The notes: generated by a model not told the origin, from the sequence alone. DNA of 64,000 nucleotides from Bacillota bacterium (GCA_023398105.1 JAEWST010000020.1:45241-109240), one strand, 5' to 3'. Counted from the stretch's first letter, positions 18,252 through 28,085 are shown. Program-made: numbers and translations.

Positions 18252-20060
18252 ATGCCAAGTGAAAGACAAAAATATATAAGGAATTTTTGCATAGTTGCTC
18301 ATATTGACCATGGCAAATCTACTCTTGCAGATAGACTAATTGAAAAGACTGGTGTTCTCACTTCAAGAGAAATGCAAGAACAGGTTTTAGATAACATGGA
18401 AATTGAGAGAGAAAGAGGAATAACCATAAAAGCACAAGCTGTCAGAATGGTATATAAAGCCACAGATGGACATGAATATATATATAATTTGATTGATACA
18501 CCAGGTCATGTAGATTTTAATTATGAGGTATCAAGAAGCTTGGCGGCATGTGATGGAGCAGTTCTTGTAGTAGATGCCGCTCAGGGTATTGAGGCTCAGA
18601 CTTTAGCAAATGTATATCTTGCCATTGATAATAATCTAGAGGTAATGCCTGTTATAAACAAAATTGACCTGCCTAGTGCACAGCCTGAAGAGGTGAAAAA
18701 AGAGATTGAGGATGTTATTGGCTTAGATGCTTCTGGCGCTCCTCTTATTTCAGCTAAGAATGGTATAAATATAGACGAGGTTTTAGAAAAAATAGTTAAT
18801 ATGATTCCATGTCCTGAGGGAGATGAGGAAGCACCATTACGGGCACTTATTTTTGATTCCTTTTATGATAGCTACAAGGGTGTTATCGTATATATTCGAG
18901 TTAAGGAAGGAACTTTGAAATCTGGAGATACCATCAGAATGATGAACACCAAGAAGGAATTCCTTATAACTGAGCTAGGATATATGAAGCCAGGAGGACT
19001 TACACCTGCTAATGAGCTTAGAGCAGGTGATGTAGGTTATTTAGCTGCTAGCATAAAAAATGTTAGAGACACTGAAGTTGGAGATACAGTTACTTTGGTA
19101 AGTAATCCTGCAAAAGTACCGTTAGAGGGATATAAAAAGGTTAATTCCATGGTTTTCTGTGGAATATATCCAGCAGATGGTTCAAGGTATGGAGATTTAA
19201 GAGATGCTCTTGAAAAGCTGCAATTAAACGATGCCGCACTGACCTTTGAGCCTGAAACCTCTGTTGCCTTAGGCTTCGGTTTTAGATGTGGTTTCCTAGG
19301 TCTATTGCATATGGAAATTATTCAGGAAAGACTAGAGAGAGAGTACAATTTTGATTTGGTAACTACCGCTCCAAGTGTTATATACAAGGTCACTAATGTA
19401 AAAGGTGAAGTATTGATGATAGACAATCCTACGAATCTTCCACCTGTGACAGAGATAGATATGATGGAGGAGCCAATTGTAAAAGCAACCATTATGGTTC
19501 CAACGGAATTCATAGGTAATATTATGGATCTTTGTCAAGATAGAAGAGGATTATATATAGATATGTCCTATCTTGATGTAACTAGAACAGTTTTGACATA
19601 TGAGATGCCTTTAAATGAGATTATATATGATTTCTTTGATGCACTTAAGTCCAGAACAAAGGGATATGCTTCTTTTGATTACGAGCTTTTAGGCTACAGA
19701 AAATCTGACTTGGTAAAGCTTGATATAATGCTAAATAGCGAGATTGTGGATGCATTGTCCTTTATAGTTCATAGAGAAAAGTCTGTCTCTCGTGGAAGAA
19801 GAATGACGGAAAAGCTTAAAGAATCAATTCCTAGGCAAATGTTTGAAATACCTATTCAAGCATGTATAGGTGGGAAAATTATTGCTCGTGAAACAGTAAA
19901 GGCGTTTAGAAAAGACGTTCTTGCAAAATGCTATGGTGGAGATATTACCAGAAAGAGAAAGCTACTCGAAAAGCAGAAGGAAGGTAAGAAACGTATGCGT
20001 CAGGTTGGTTCTGTAGAGGTTCCGCAAGAGGCGTTTATGAGTGTATTAAAGCTGGATTAG
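18252..20060 (+). CDS. lepA: Elongation factor 4 (LepA) GTPase
   Basis: The 602-residue translational GTPase has G1 AHIDHGKST, G3 DTPGHVDF and G4 NKIDLP. It also has the LepA-specific C-terminal region (SRGRRMTEKLKESIPRQMFEIPIQACIGGKIIARE). Factor 4 acts on the ribosome, where it can back-translocate or rescue stalled complexes. Length is normal for the family. The GTGGAGG site lies just upstream of the ATG. The next operon begins about 180 bp downstream. Confidence 0.97.
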   Translation: MPSERQKYIRNFCIVAHIDHGKSTLADRLIEKTGVLTSREMQEQVLDNMEIERERGITIKAQAVRMVYKATDGHEYIYNLIDTPGHVDFNYEVSRSLAACDGAVLVVDAAQGIEAQTLANVYLAIDNNLEVMPVINKIDLPSAQPEEVKKEIEDVIGLDASGAPLISAKNGINIDEVLEKIVNMIPCPEGDEEAPLRALIFDSFYDSYKGVIVYIRVKEGTLKSGDTIRMMNTKKEFLITELGYMKPGGLTPANELRAGDVGYLAASIKNVRDTEVGDTVTLVSNPAKVPLEGYKKVNSMVFCGIYPADGSRYGDLRDALEKLQLNDAALTFEPETSVALGFGFRCGFLGLLHMEIIQERLEREYNFDLVTTAPSVIYKVTNVKGEVLMIDNPTNLPPVTEIDMMEEPIVKATIMVPTEFIGNIMDLCQDRRGLYIDMSYLDVTRTVLTYEMPLNEIIYDFFDALKSRTKGYASFDYELLGYRKSDLVKLDIMLNSEIVDALSFIVHREKSVSRGRRMTEKLKESIPRQMFEIPIQACIGGKIIARETVKAFRKDVLAKCYGGDITRKRKLLEKQKEGKKRMRQVGSVEVPQEAFMSVLKLD

Positions 20061-20242
20061 TCTACAATTGAAATATTTCATTTTGAATCTAGGCATTATA
20101 AATTATATAATTAGGGCTGTTGCATAATTAACTCGACCACAGTATATTGTTAAGTATAGTTGTTTAATAATTGTGGCTAAGGGAGGTTATACATCGGCCT
20201 TTGTTTTTACTAAAATTCCATTATGGAGGAGGTGTCCACTCC

Positions 20243-20290
20243 ATGTCTAGATTGCTGACATGGATAAACAATGGACAAAAGAAATACTAA
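20243..20290 (+). CDS. Possible leader peptide overlapping the xylFII-like gene
   Basis: A near-perfect ribosome site, GGAGGAGGTG, lies eight bases before an ATG that reads MSRLLTWINNGQKKY and stops. The ORF overlaps the first 20 bases of the next gene in another frame. The downstream gene's own ATG at 20271 has no good site of its own, so its translation may depend on ribosomes ending here. Alternatively a one-base indel may have separated the real start from the rest of the gene. Confidence 0.45.
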   Translation: MSRLLTWINNGQKKY

Positions 20291-21359
20291 AAAAGGACGT
20301 GTATTAAATTTCGGAGATAATAACAAGACTGTTTTAATTTTATCCGTATGCTTTATAGCTTTTTTGCTTTTATTGACTGCTGGATGTTTGGTATACTTGA
20401 AAGAGCTTACAGATAATAATAAAAAAGAGCTTATAGGAGAAAAATACGATAAATTTGAAAACTATTATGTGCTGATAACCGATAACAGAAAATCATATTT
20501 TTGGAAAAGTGTATTTGAAGGGGCAAAGGATGCTCTTAATGAAAATAGCTATATAGAAATGCTTGGCAATAATTTAAGCATGGAATATTCCACTGCAGAT
20601 CTTATGAGAATAGCAATTAACTCCAAGGTTGATGGTATTATTTTGGAAGCTGATGAAAGTGCAGAAATGACAGAATTAATAAATGAAGCAAATGACGCAG
20701 AAATTCCCGTTATTACAGCTGTAAACGATAATAATACCAGTACAAGAAAAAGCTTTGTAGGAGTTAACAGCTATAATCTGGGACTAGCATATGGACAACA
20801 GGTTTGTAAAATCGAAAAAAACTTTTACAGCAGCAAAAGGAATTCCTCAAAAACTACTGCACTGGTCTTGATGAATACAAATACTGATAACAACATGCAG
20901 AATATTGTTTTTTCTGGGATTAAAGATGGTATTAAGAACTGTGAAAATCAAATAGATTTAAAAACTGTTGCTATTAGTAATAATGCACCTTTTGCTGCAG
21001 AGGAGTCCATTAGAGACATTTTTATAAATGAGGAAAATATTCCTGATATAATAATATGTATGGATGAACTAAATACAACCTGTGTTTATCAGGAAGTAGT
21101 AGATTACAACAAGGTTGGAAAAACAAATATAATTGGATACCATGATACAAATACCATTTTAACGGCTATTGAGCGTAATGTTATATATTCTACTATTACT
21201 GTAGATACTGAGCAGATTGGTATGGACTGTGTAAAGGCATTAGAAGAGTATCAAAATACAGGGCATGTTAATGCGTATTTTGATGTGAATATTTCAGTCA
21301 TTACTGCAGAAAATGTTGGCAAATATTTAGGAGACACCGATGAATCAATTAATGAATAG
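20271..21359 (+). CDS. xylFII: Membrane-anchored sugar-binding sensor protein (XylFII-like)
   Basis: The 362-residue protein has a single N-terminal membrane helix (VLILSVCFIAFLLLLTAGCLVYL, about residues 23-45). A type I periplasmic-binding fold of the sugar family follows (VDGIILEADES, EIPVITAVND, DIIICMDELNTTCVY, GYHDTNTI). It lacks a lipobox, so it stays tethered. In clostridia, XylFII is known to bind D-xylose and pair with a LytS kinase to induce the xylFGH transporter. The gene overlaps the LytS-type gene by 20 bases and precedes YesN and xylFGH-like genes, matching that system. The ligand here is inferred, not shown. Confidence 0.8.
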   Translation: MDKRNTKKGRVLNFGDNNKTVLILSVCFIAFLLLLTAGCLVYLKELTDNNKKELIGEKYDKFENYYVLITDNRKSYFWKSVFEGAKDALNENSYIEMLGNNLSMEYSTADLMRIAINSKVDGIILEADESAEMTELINEANDAEIPVITAVNDNNTSTRKSFVGVNSYNLGLAYGQQVCKIEKNFYSSKRNSSKTTALVLMNTNTDNNMQNIVFSGIKDGIKNCENQIDLKTVAISNNAPFAAEESIRDIFINEENIPDIIICMDELNTTCVYQEVVDYNKVGKTNIIGYHDTNTILTAIERNVIYSTITVDTEQIGMDCVKALEEYQNTGHVNAYFDVNISVITAENVGKYLGDTDESINE

Positions 21360-22845
21360 AATCAAAAACAGAATTCAGAACATTACTATTCAGGCTAAAT
21401 TAATTACTGTGTTCATTACAACGTCGCTGATAATATTAACGGTGAATATGTTTATGTATTTTAATGTCAATACAATGGTTAATCAACTAGAACAGGTATA
21501 CTTTGGTAATATAAGATTAAATGAACTGGTTGATACACTGGAAGGTTTGCACGTAAGTCTTACTGATTATCTGAATACAAAAACTTCTGATTCTATAAAC
21601 GACTATTATAGATATGAACAGGATTATACAAATATTGTAAATAATACTAATTATGGCATAACAAATAATTCTATGAGGATAATGGAACGAAATATTAAAA
21701 CAATGTCTCAAGAATACTTAAAGATAACAAATCAGGCTATTGAAGCAAAACGAGGACGAAATGTTGAAAAATATAAGGTGAGGTATGAAAGCGCTTCAAA
21801 GTTATATAGCTATATAAATGTGTATATTTATAGTCTAAATAATGAACAATTTAAGAATAACTCTTTAAACTACAGTGTTCTTGCAGAATCTTTGCAGTAT
21901 ATAGAAACAATTAATATTATTATAATGATAGTTGTAGCATTATGTAGCGTTATTTTGGTTATTATTGTAACTAGAACTATAACAAATCCATTAAAGGCTT
22001 TGGCCAGTACAGCTAATCAGGTGGCTAATGGAAACTTTAACATTGATTTGGTAAAGGTATATACAAAAGATGAAGTAGGTGTGGTTAGTACAGCTTTTAA
22101 TAAAATGGTGGTAAGTATACAAGTATATATTGAAAAGCTTAAAGATGGTATGAACAAAGAGAGAAAAATGGAGGAAAAACAATTGCTGATGCAAAACCAT
22201 CTTAAAGATGCACAGCTCAAATACTTGCAAGCACAGATTAATCCCCATTTTCTATTTAATACTTTAAACGCTGGTGCACAACTTGCAATGATGGAGGAGG
22301 CTGACAAAACCTATGAATATGTGCAACATGTGGCTGATTTCTTTAGGTATAATGTTAGAAAGAATAATGACATAGTGACTCTTGGGGAAGAACTAGAGCT
22401 GATAGACAATTATATCTATATTCTGAATGTGCGTTTTTCAGGTAAAATTCATTATAAAAAAAATATTGAAAAGGAATATCTCAAAATACATGTTCCAAGT
22501 ATGATTTTGCAGCCTATTGTAGAGAATAGCATAAATTACGGAATAAGAAATATTGATTGGCAAGGACTCATTGAGTTATCTGTATATAGAAAAGAAAATA
22601 ATGTATATATAAGCATAAAAGATAATGGTGTGGGTATGTCTCAGGAATTGATTGATAAGGTAATTAATAGCAAACTAAAAACAGATGATTTGTCGGTGGA
22701 CTCCAACGGAGTTGGGCTAGATAACGTTATAGGAAGGCTTAAGCTACTTTATGATAAAAAAGATGTTATTAGTATAAACAGTGAAGGAGAAAACAAGGGT
22801 ACAGAGGTTTTAATAGCTATACCCTACAATAGTGAAATATTCTAA
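21340..22845 (+). CDS. LytS/YesM-family sensor histidine kinase
   Basis: The 501-residue protein has membrane helices at about residues 19-41 and 190-210 around an extracytoplasmic region of about 150 residues. A HAMP domain follows (TNPLKALASTANQVANGNF). Next come the His_kinase signature QINPHFLFNTLN, with the phosphoacceptor His, and an HATPase domain (PIVENSINYG, DNGVGM, GVGLDNVIGRL). It overlaps the 3' end of the sensor protein gene, implying a complex of the two. Such kinases phosphorylate YesN-type regulators, and one lies directly downstream. Confidence 0.92.
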   Translation: MNQLMNRIKNRIQNITIQAKLITVFITTSLIILTVNMFMYFNVNTMVNQLEQVYFGNIRLNELVDTLEGLHVSLTDYLNTKTSDSINDYYRYEQDYTNIVNNTNYGITNNSMRIMERNIKTMSQEYLKITNQAIEAKRGRNVEKYKVRYESASKLYSYINVYIYSLNNEQFKNNSLNYSVLAESLQYIETINIIIMIVVALCSVILVIIVTRTITNPLKALASTANQVANGNFNIDLVKVYTKDEVGVVSTAFNKMVVSIQVYIEKLKDGMNKERKMEEKQLLMQNHLKDAQLKYLQAQINPHFLFNTLNAGAQLAMMEEADKTYEYVQHVADFFRYNVRKNNDIVTLGEELELIDNYIYILNVRFSGKIHYKKNIEKEYLKIHVPSMILQPIVENSINYGIRNIDWQGLIELSVYRKENNVYISIKDNGVGMSQELIDKVINSKLKTDDLSVDSNGVGLDNVIGRLKLLYDKKDVISINSEGENKGTEVLIAIPYNSEIF

Positions 22846-22966
22846 ATATAGTATTTAGAGATGTATAGCGTGAAACTGGAAAATAATTACTTAAAATTTA
22901 TAAATAAATGTAGAATAACTTGAGTGTAGAATATAAATCAAGAATACACAAAGGGAGAATGTACAG

Positions 22967-24565
22967 ATGTATAAAATTATGCTGGCTGATGATGAAGGAA
23001 TAGTTATTGACTCGTTACGCTTTATTATCGAAAAGGAATTTGGCAATCAGTGTATTATAGAATCAGCTCAAACAGGACGAAGTGTAATAGAATTAGCAGA
23101 AAAATTCAGACCTGATATTGCTTTTATGGATATACAGATGCCAGGGATTAATGGGATTGAAGCTATAAAGGAAATTAAAGAGCTTAATGCAAATACAATT
23201 TTCATAATTCTCTCAGCATATGATAAGTTTGACTATGCACAGGATGCAATTAATTTAGGAGTGTTAGAGTATTTAAATAAGCCTGTGGCAAGAACAAGAA
23301 TTATTCAAGTTATTAAAAAAGCTATGGATATAATTGGAAAAGAAAGGGAAAAAAGAAGCAAGGAATTAATTATTCGTGAGAAATTAGAAACAGTTACACC
23401 TATTATTGAAAATGGGTTCATTAATAACATACTTTTTAATGAGTATTTTAAAGAAGATGTTGAAAATTACAAAAAGCTTCTTGGAATAAAAGAAAATTGC
23501 GGCTATATTATTGTACTTATAAGCGGAGAAGAGCAGGAAGGTAACCATATGACAAATGCTGTTGGAGCAAGTGTTCACTTGCAGAACAATTATAATATAG
23601 TTCGGGAAATTGTTAAAAGCAGCTTTTATTCCATTGTTGGTTCAGCTATGGCAAATAAAATACCTGTTTTTGTTCCAACGTATGAGTTGGACATGGATTA
23701 TAATGACAGAATTGAGCTGATTAATAAGTCAAGAGATATGGTTCGTATGCTGAGAAGGCGGCTAAATGTTAATTTTCGCATAGGCATTGGGGCAATTCAT
23801 AATATTAATGAGGCAATGGAGTCCTACAATGAGGCTCTAAATACATTAATTCATACAACTACAATGGTAGCTCATGTGGACGATACGGCAATCTCCTGTG
23901 ATTATGAAGATAACTACCCTGTTGAAAATGAAAAATCTATTTTTGAATGCACAGAAGTAGGAGATATAAACGGTGCTGTTATAGCTGCTAACAATTTTTT
24001 TGACTGGATGGCAGCTAATTATTCAGAACATGTAATGGATATTAAATTAAAGGTACTAGAATTTGCTCTCTGGAGTGAACATATTGTATATGAAAGTGGC
24101 GGGATGACCTATGAATTCTTGTCTAGGCAGGATTATCTTCCATCCCTTCTGAAAATTAACGATATGGAAAGTATTCGAAACTGGTTTGTTGAAAAAATAA
24201 GACGATCCTGTTTAAATATGGTAAGTAAAAAGAAAGATAGATCAACTAACGTAATTGAAAAAGCCAAAGCATATATTAATTTTAATTATAATAAACAAAT
24301 TTCTCTTGATGACGTATCCCGAGAAGTTGATATCAGTCCATATTATTTTAGTAAGATTTTTAAAGAAGATACAGGGGTAAATTTTATTGACTATTTAACA
24401 AATATCCGTATTGATAAGGCTAAGGAGCTTTTAGCAAACACCGACTGTAGTATGAAGGAGATATGCGGTAAAGTGGGTTATTCAGACCCCAATTACTTTA
24501 GCAGATCTTTTAAGAAAAATGTAGGAGTAACTCCAACGGATTATAAAGAAAGAAAGAAGGGCTGA
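22967..24565 (+). CDS. YesN-type response regulator with AraC DNA-binding domain
   Basis: The 532-residue protein has a receiver domain with DD at residues 8-9, phospho-acceptor in AFMDIQMPG (Asp55 by count) and Lys in YLNKPV. The middle part of about 250 residues is a YesN-like linker. Two AraC-type helix-turn-helices lie at the C-terminus (ISLDDVSREVDISPYYFSKIFKEDTG; MKEICGKVGYSDPNYFSRSFKKN). The likely target is the neighbouring sugar transporter operon. A GGGAGA site lies before the ATG. It ends five bases before the first lipoprotein gene, so both are on one transcript. Confidence 0.93.
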   Translation: MYKIMLADDEGIVIDSLRFIIEKEFGNQCIIESAQTGRSVIELAEKFRPDIAFMDIQMPGINGIEAIKEIKELNANTIFIILSAYDKFDYAQDAINLGVLEYLNKPVARTRIIQVIKKAMDIIGKEREKRSKELIIREKLETVTPIIENGFINNILFNEYFKEDVENYKKLLGIKENCGYIIVLISGEEQEGNHMTNAVGASVHLQNNYNIVREIVKSSFYSIVGSAMANKIPVFVPTYELDMDYNDRIELINKSRDMVRMLRRRLNVNFRIGIGAIHNINEAMESYNEALNTLIHTTTMVAHVDDTAISCDYEDNYPVENEKSIFECTEVGDINGAVIAANNFFDWMAANYSEHVMDIKLKVLEFALWSEHIVYESGGMTYEFLSRQDYLPSLLKINDMESIRNWFVEKIRRSCLNMVSKKKDRSTNVIEKAKAYINFNYNKQISLDDVSREVDISPYYFSKIFKEDTGVNFIDYLTNIRIDKAKELLANTDCSMKEICGKVGYSDPNYFSRSFKKNVGVTPTDYKERKKG

Positions 24566-24570
24566 CAATA

Positions 24571-25626
24571 ATGAAAACGAGAACAAAATTGAAAAAAATA
24601 ATTCTGGTTTCTCTAGGGCTATTGACTTTGATAATTCCTTCTACTGCATGTAATAAAACTGATAGTAAAAGTGTAGATAATTCAGAAGTTAAAGATAACA
24701 AAATTCAGATCGGAATGTGTTTTGACTCGTTTATTATTGAGCGATGGCTGCTAGACAGAGATGTATTTGTTTCAACTGCTAAAGGTTTAGGTGCCGAAGT
24801 CAATGTACAAAATGCAAATGGCGATGTTAACAAACAAAAGGAGCAAATAGAATACTTTATTAAAAAGAAAATAGATGCGTTGGTCATTATTCCTATAGAT
24901 TCGGAAGCCATTTCAAAAGTTGTGTTAGAAGCCAAAAATGCTGGTATAAAAGTAATTTCTTATGACCGATTAATTAAAAATGCAAATGCAAATTTATATA
25001 TTTCCTTTGATAATGAAAAAGTAGGCAGGATGATGGCAGAAGCTATGATTTCAGCAGGGCTTCCAAATAAAAATGTTCTTATGCTTAACGGTTCTCCGAA
25101 GGATAACAATGTTCCACTTATAAAACAGGGGTTTACTGATGTTATGAATATCAACAATATTTATATTATTGATATAGCATATGCAAACGACTGGAAGGCG
25201 GAGCTGGCAGCTTCTTATATTTATGACAATGTTGATAAAGTAAAGAGAGCAGATGCTATAATGTTTGGAAATGACGATTTAGCTACTCAGGGAGTCAGAG
25301 CTTTATCGGAAAAAAGACTCATTGATAAGGTTAAAGTAGTGGGTCAGGATGCAGACTTAGCAGCTTGCCAGCGTATAGTAGAAGGTACACAGCTGATGAC
25401 TGTATTTAAGCCAGTGGATAAGCTTGCAAAGCAGGCAGCAGAATATGCCATTAAACTGGTAAATAAAGAAAAGCTTGAGAATATGCAAACCATTAACGAT
25501 GGAAGTTTTAATGTTCCATACATTGCTCTTGAACCTATTGCCGTCAATAAAAATAATATTGATGAGATTATTATTGACAGCGGTTTTCATCTGAGGGAGG
25601 ATGTATATCTGAATGTACCAAAGTGA
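24571..25626 (+). CDS. xylF: XylF-like sugar-binding lipoprotein, first copy
   Basis: The 351-residue protein has a signal peptide ending in a lipobox (IPSTAC, Cys27), so it is lipid-anchored outside the membrane. The mature part is a type I periplasmic-binding fold of the ribose/xylose family (IDALVIIPIDSEAIS, KVISYDRLIKNANANLYISFDNEKVG, AIMFGNDDLATQGVRAL, VVGQDADLAACQRIV). The DRLI and GQDAD segments are typical of XylF. A second paralogue follows 1.3 kb later next to the ATPase and permease genes. The stop overlaps the start of the following gene by four bases. Confidence 0.85.
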   Translation: MKTRTKLKKIILVSLGLLTLIIPSTACNKTDSKSVDNSEVKDNKIQIGMCFDSFIIERWLLDRDVFVSTAKGLGAEVNVQNANGDVNKQKEQIEYFIKKKIDALVIIPIDSEAISKVVLEAKNAGIKVISYDRLIKNANANLYISFDNEKVGRMMAEAMISAGLPNKNVLMLNGSPKDNNVPLIKQGFTDVMNINNIYIIDIAYANDWKAELAASYIYDNVDKVKRADAIMFGNDDLATQGVRALSEKRLIDKVKVVGQDADLAACQRIVEGTQLMTVFKPVDKLAKQAAEYAIKLVNKEKLENMQTINDGSFNVPYIALEPIAVNKNNIDEIIIDSGFHLREDVYLNVPK

Positions 25627-26606
25627 AATTGGACGAAGGTCTCTTACAATTTATTTCCAGCATCGCATCCGATTTTGAATTAATAGACATAAATATATTT
25701 GATTCCTACAACGCAAGCGTTGAAGATTTATCGGTAGCATTAGATTGGTGTTATGATAATTTTGTATCGGTAATTAATATGAGTTTTGGAACTATAAATT
25801 ATATGGACTTCGGTAAGCTTGAGTCCCATATAAAGAGATTAATTGACAAGGGTGTGTTTTTAGTAGCGGCCCACAATAATCTTTTTATAAAATTGTATCC
25901 AGCAATTCATAAGAATGTATTTGGTGTGAGGCTTGATAAAAGCGAATGCTTAGTTGATGGAGAGTTTGGATATCAATTATGTGATGGTCTAAATTTTGAG
26001 AATTGTTTTGTTGCTCACTATGATATTAACCATATAGAAAATGGAGAACTTACAACTGGAAATAGTTATGCAGCTCCTGTAATTGTTGGACATATAATTA
26101 ATTTTTTGGCCCAGCAATCGCAAGCAACTTTCGATATGGTTCTGAAATATTTGGTGAGTAAGTCCAACCAACAATGTGTTAGTATTGATATTCGAACCAC
26201 TATATCAGATTTAGTTGATTCAATAGACATACCAGTAATCGGCTTTTATGATAAGAATAAACTTCTTTTTCGTTCTGTTAAAGAAAGACTTTGTGCTGAA
26301 AAATATGAAGTTATATCCTTTATTGATTTTGATAATGAGCAATTAGGTATTCCGCTGGAATTTTACTGCCATAGTGAAAATAATCTTACACGAGATTTGA
26401 TTTCAACATTAGGGTTGATTTACGATGCGGATATATTTTTGCTTTGCCTAAATAAAAAGAAATATTACCCATGTATTATCAATGAATTGGTAGACCTAAT
26501 TATAATTGAAGAAAATAGATGCTACCAAATTAATTATCAAAATGGCATTTATTATTGTAAAGCAGAAGATGAGATTTATCAGTACATAATAAATTATTTT
26601 AGCTAA
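25623..26606 (+). CDS. Truncated subtilisin-like (S8) protein with unknown C-terminal domain
   Basis: The 327-residue product begins with a GTG overlapping the lipoprotein stop. Residues 35-165 read as the C-terminal half of an S8 domain: VINMSFGTINYMD, VFLVAAHNN (oxyanion Asn region) and GNSYAAPVIVGHI, with the nucleophile-type Ser after Gly-Asn. The N-terminal half that would carry the catalytic Asp and His is missing, so it is unlikely to be a working protease. The last 120 residues (IPVIGFYDKNKLLFRSVKERL onward) form a separate domain I do not recognise. It sits inside a sugar operon, which is odd for a peptidase relative. Confidence 0.7.
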   Translation: MKLDEGLLQFISSIASDFELIDINIFDSYNASVEDLSVALDWCYDNFVSVINMSFGTINYMDFGKLESHIKRLIDKGVFLVAAHNNLFIKLYPAIHKNVFGVRLDKSECLVDGEFGYQLCDGLNFENCFVAHYDINHIENGELTTGNSYAAPVIVGHIINFLAQQSQATFDMVLKYLVSKSNQQCVSIDIRTTISDLVDSIDIPVIGFYDKNKLLFRSVKERLCAEKYEVISFIDFDNEQLGIPLEFYCHSENNLTRDLISTLGLIYDADIFLLCLNKKKYYPCIINELVDLIIIEENRCYQINYQNGIYYCKAEDEIYQYIINYFS

Positions 26607-26616
26607 GGAGTAAGTT

Positions 26617-26742
26617 TTGCTGAATTTGAAGGACGCAACTTCAAGATTGTATAATAAAATCATGGAGGGCAGGCAAATAATTTATTGTGAATATATTAAC
26701 AGAAAAAATAAAAATTATAGGACTATTTTAATAAAAGGCTAG
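26617..26742 (+). CDS. Possible 41-residue peptide behind the S8-like gene
   Basis: A TTG codon lies six bases after AAGGAG and opens a 41-codon frame (MLNLKDATSRLYNKIMEG at the start, one Cys, basic C-terminus). It ends within the following terminator stem. Size and position next to an S8 relative recall precursor peptides, but there is no leader motif or core sequence to support that. It may also be chance. Confidence 0.3.
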   Translation: MLNLKDATSRLYNKIMEGRQIIYCEYINRKNKNYRTILIKG

Positions 26743-26770
26743 CACTAGAACAAATATGTGCTAGCTTTTA
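26734..26770 (+). terminator. Terminator before the second xylF-like gene
   Basis: GCTAGCAC pairs with GTGCTAGC, with flanking A and T runs (AAAAG before, TTTTA after). Confidence 0.8.
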
Positions 26771-26892
26771 TGTGTTAAGGTAACTGGTAAAAAATGAAAA
26801 ATTATAGAAAGTCGCAAATAAGTCCTAGATTGGTTGTGATATATTTAACTCGTAATATATATATAACACATAATTTAGGAGGAGGCTTTATA

Positions 26893-27972
26893 ATGAAAAA
26901 AAGGTTAATAAGTTCGTTAGTTTGTTTGTCTTTGTTAGCAACATTATTTGTTGGATGTGGCAATACTACAGATAATAAATCATCTGGAGAAAAATCAAAA
27001 ACTGTCGGTGTATCAATGCCTACTAAGGATCTACAGCGTTGGAACCAAGATGGTGAAAATATGACAAAGGAATTAACCGCAGCTGGATATGAGATTGACT
27101 TGCAGTATGCAAATAATGAGGTTCAAACTCAGGTTAATCAAATTGAGAACATGATAGCAAGACCAGTTGATCTATTAGTTATAGTTGCTATCGACGGTGA
27201 TTCTCTAGGATCAGTTGTTGACCAAGCAAAGGAAAAGAATATTCCTGTTATTGCATATGACCGTTTAATTAAAAATTCTGATGCTGTTTCATATTATGCA
27301 ACATTTGATAATTACAAGGTTGGTACAACTCAAGGTCAATACTTAGAGAAAGCACTTGATTTAGCAAATGCAGCTGGTCCTTTCAATCTTGAAATAGTTG
27401 CAGGCGACCCTGGTGACAATAATGCTCAATATTTCTACAATGGAGCTATAGATGTTTTAAAACCATATATAGATTCAGGAAAATTAGTTGTTAAATCAAA
27501 ACAAATTGACTTTAATACAGTTGCAACAGCTCAATGGGCTACTGAAGCAGCTCAAGCAAGAATGGAAAATATCATTTCTTCATTCTATGCTGATGGAACA
27601 AAACTTGATGCAGTTCTTTGCTCAAACGATTCTACAGCTCTTGGAGCTACAAATGCATTAACAGCATCATATAAAGGTGAATGGCCTCTAATAACAGGTC
27701 AGGATTGTGATATTGCAAATGTTAAGAATATGATCGCAGGCAAACAGGCTATGTCGGTATTTAAAGATACACGTACTTTAGCTAGTCAGGTTCTTAAAAT
27801 GATAAATTCAGTTATGAAGGGTGAAGAAGTAGAAGTTAATGATACAAAGACCTATGACAATGGTAAAAAAGTTGTTCCAACATACCAATGTGAACCAGTA
27901 TTTGCAGATAAAGATAATTACAAAGAGTTGTTAATTGATTCTAAATATTATAAAGAAGAAGAGTTAAAATAA
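26893..27972 (+). CDS. xylF: XylF-like sugar-binding lipoprotein, second copy (transporter component)
   Basis: The 359-residue lipoprotein has a lipobox (LFVGC, Cys20). Its sugar-binding fold shows DLLVIVAIDGDSLGSVVDQA, IPVIAYDRLIKNSDAVSYYATFDNYKVG, DAVLCSNDSTALGATNAL and TGQDCDIANVKNMI. I chose the ATG after GGAGGAGG; longer in-frame starts lack a site and would block the signal peptide. It is followed by a terminator-like hairpin and then the ATPase and permease, a common arrangement in which the binding protein is made in excess. Its substrate is inferred to be xylose or a related pentose. Confidence 0.9.
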   Translation: MKKRLISSLVCLSLLATLFVGCGNTTDNKSSGEKSKTVGVSMPTKDLQRWNQDGENMTKELTAAGYEIDLQYANNEVQTQVNQIENMIARPVDLLVIVAIDGDSLGSVVDQAKEKNIPVIAYDRLIKNSDAVSYYATFDNYKVGTTQGQYLEKALDLANAAGPFNLEIVAGDPGDNNAQYFYNGAIDVLKPYIDSGKLVVKSKQIDFNTVATAQWATEAAQARMENIISSFYADGTKLDAVLCSNDSTALGATNALTASYKGEWPLITGQDCDIANVKNMIAGKQAMSVFKDTRTLASQVLKMINSVMKGEEVEVNDTKTYDNGKKVVPTYQCEPVFADKDNYKELLIDSKYYKEEELK

Positions 27973-28001
27973 TAAAAGTACTAATTTATTAACAAAAATA
28001 T

Positions 28002-28033
28002 AACAGGCAGGAGTAATTCCTGCCTGTTATATT
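28002..28033 (+). terminator. Hairpin between binding-protein and ATPase genes
   Basis: AACAGGCAGGA pairs with TCCTGCCTGTT, an 11-bp perfect stem with a weak T tail. It probably trims transcription so the binding protein outnumbers the transporter. Confidence 0.75.
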
Positions 28034-28085
28034 AAATCTAGGTGTTATAAGTATGAATCGTGATTAGATATTGGGAGGGATAAAA

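Noticed and set aside
25623..26606. Active S8 protease
   Set aside because: The part with catalytic Asp and His is missing, and the overlapping upstream gene leaves no room for it.
26794..26892. 33-residue longer start for the second XylF-like lipoprotein
   Set aside because: GGAGGAGG directly precedes the ATG at 26893, which also opens a normal lipoprotein signal.
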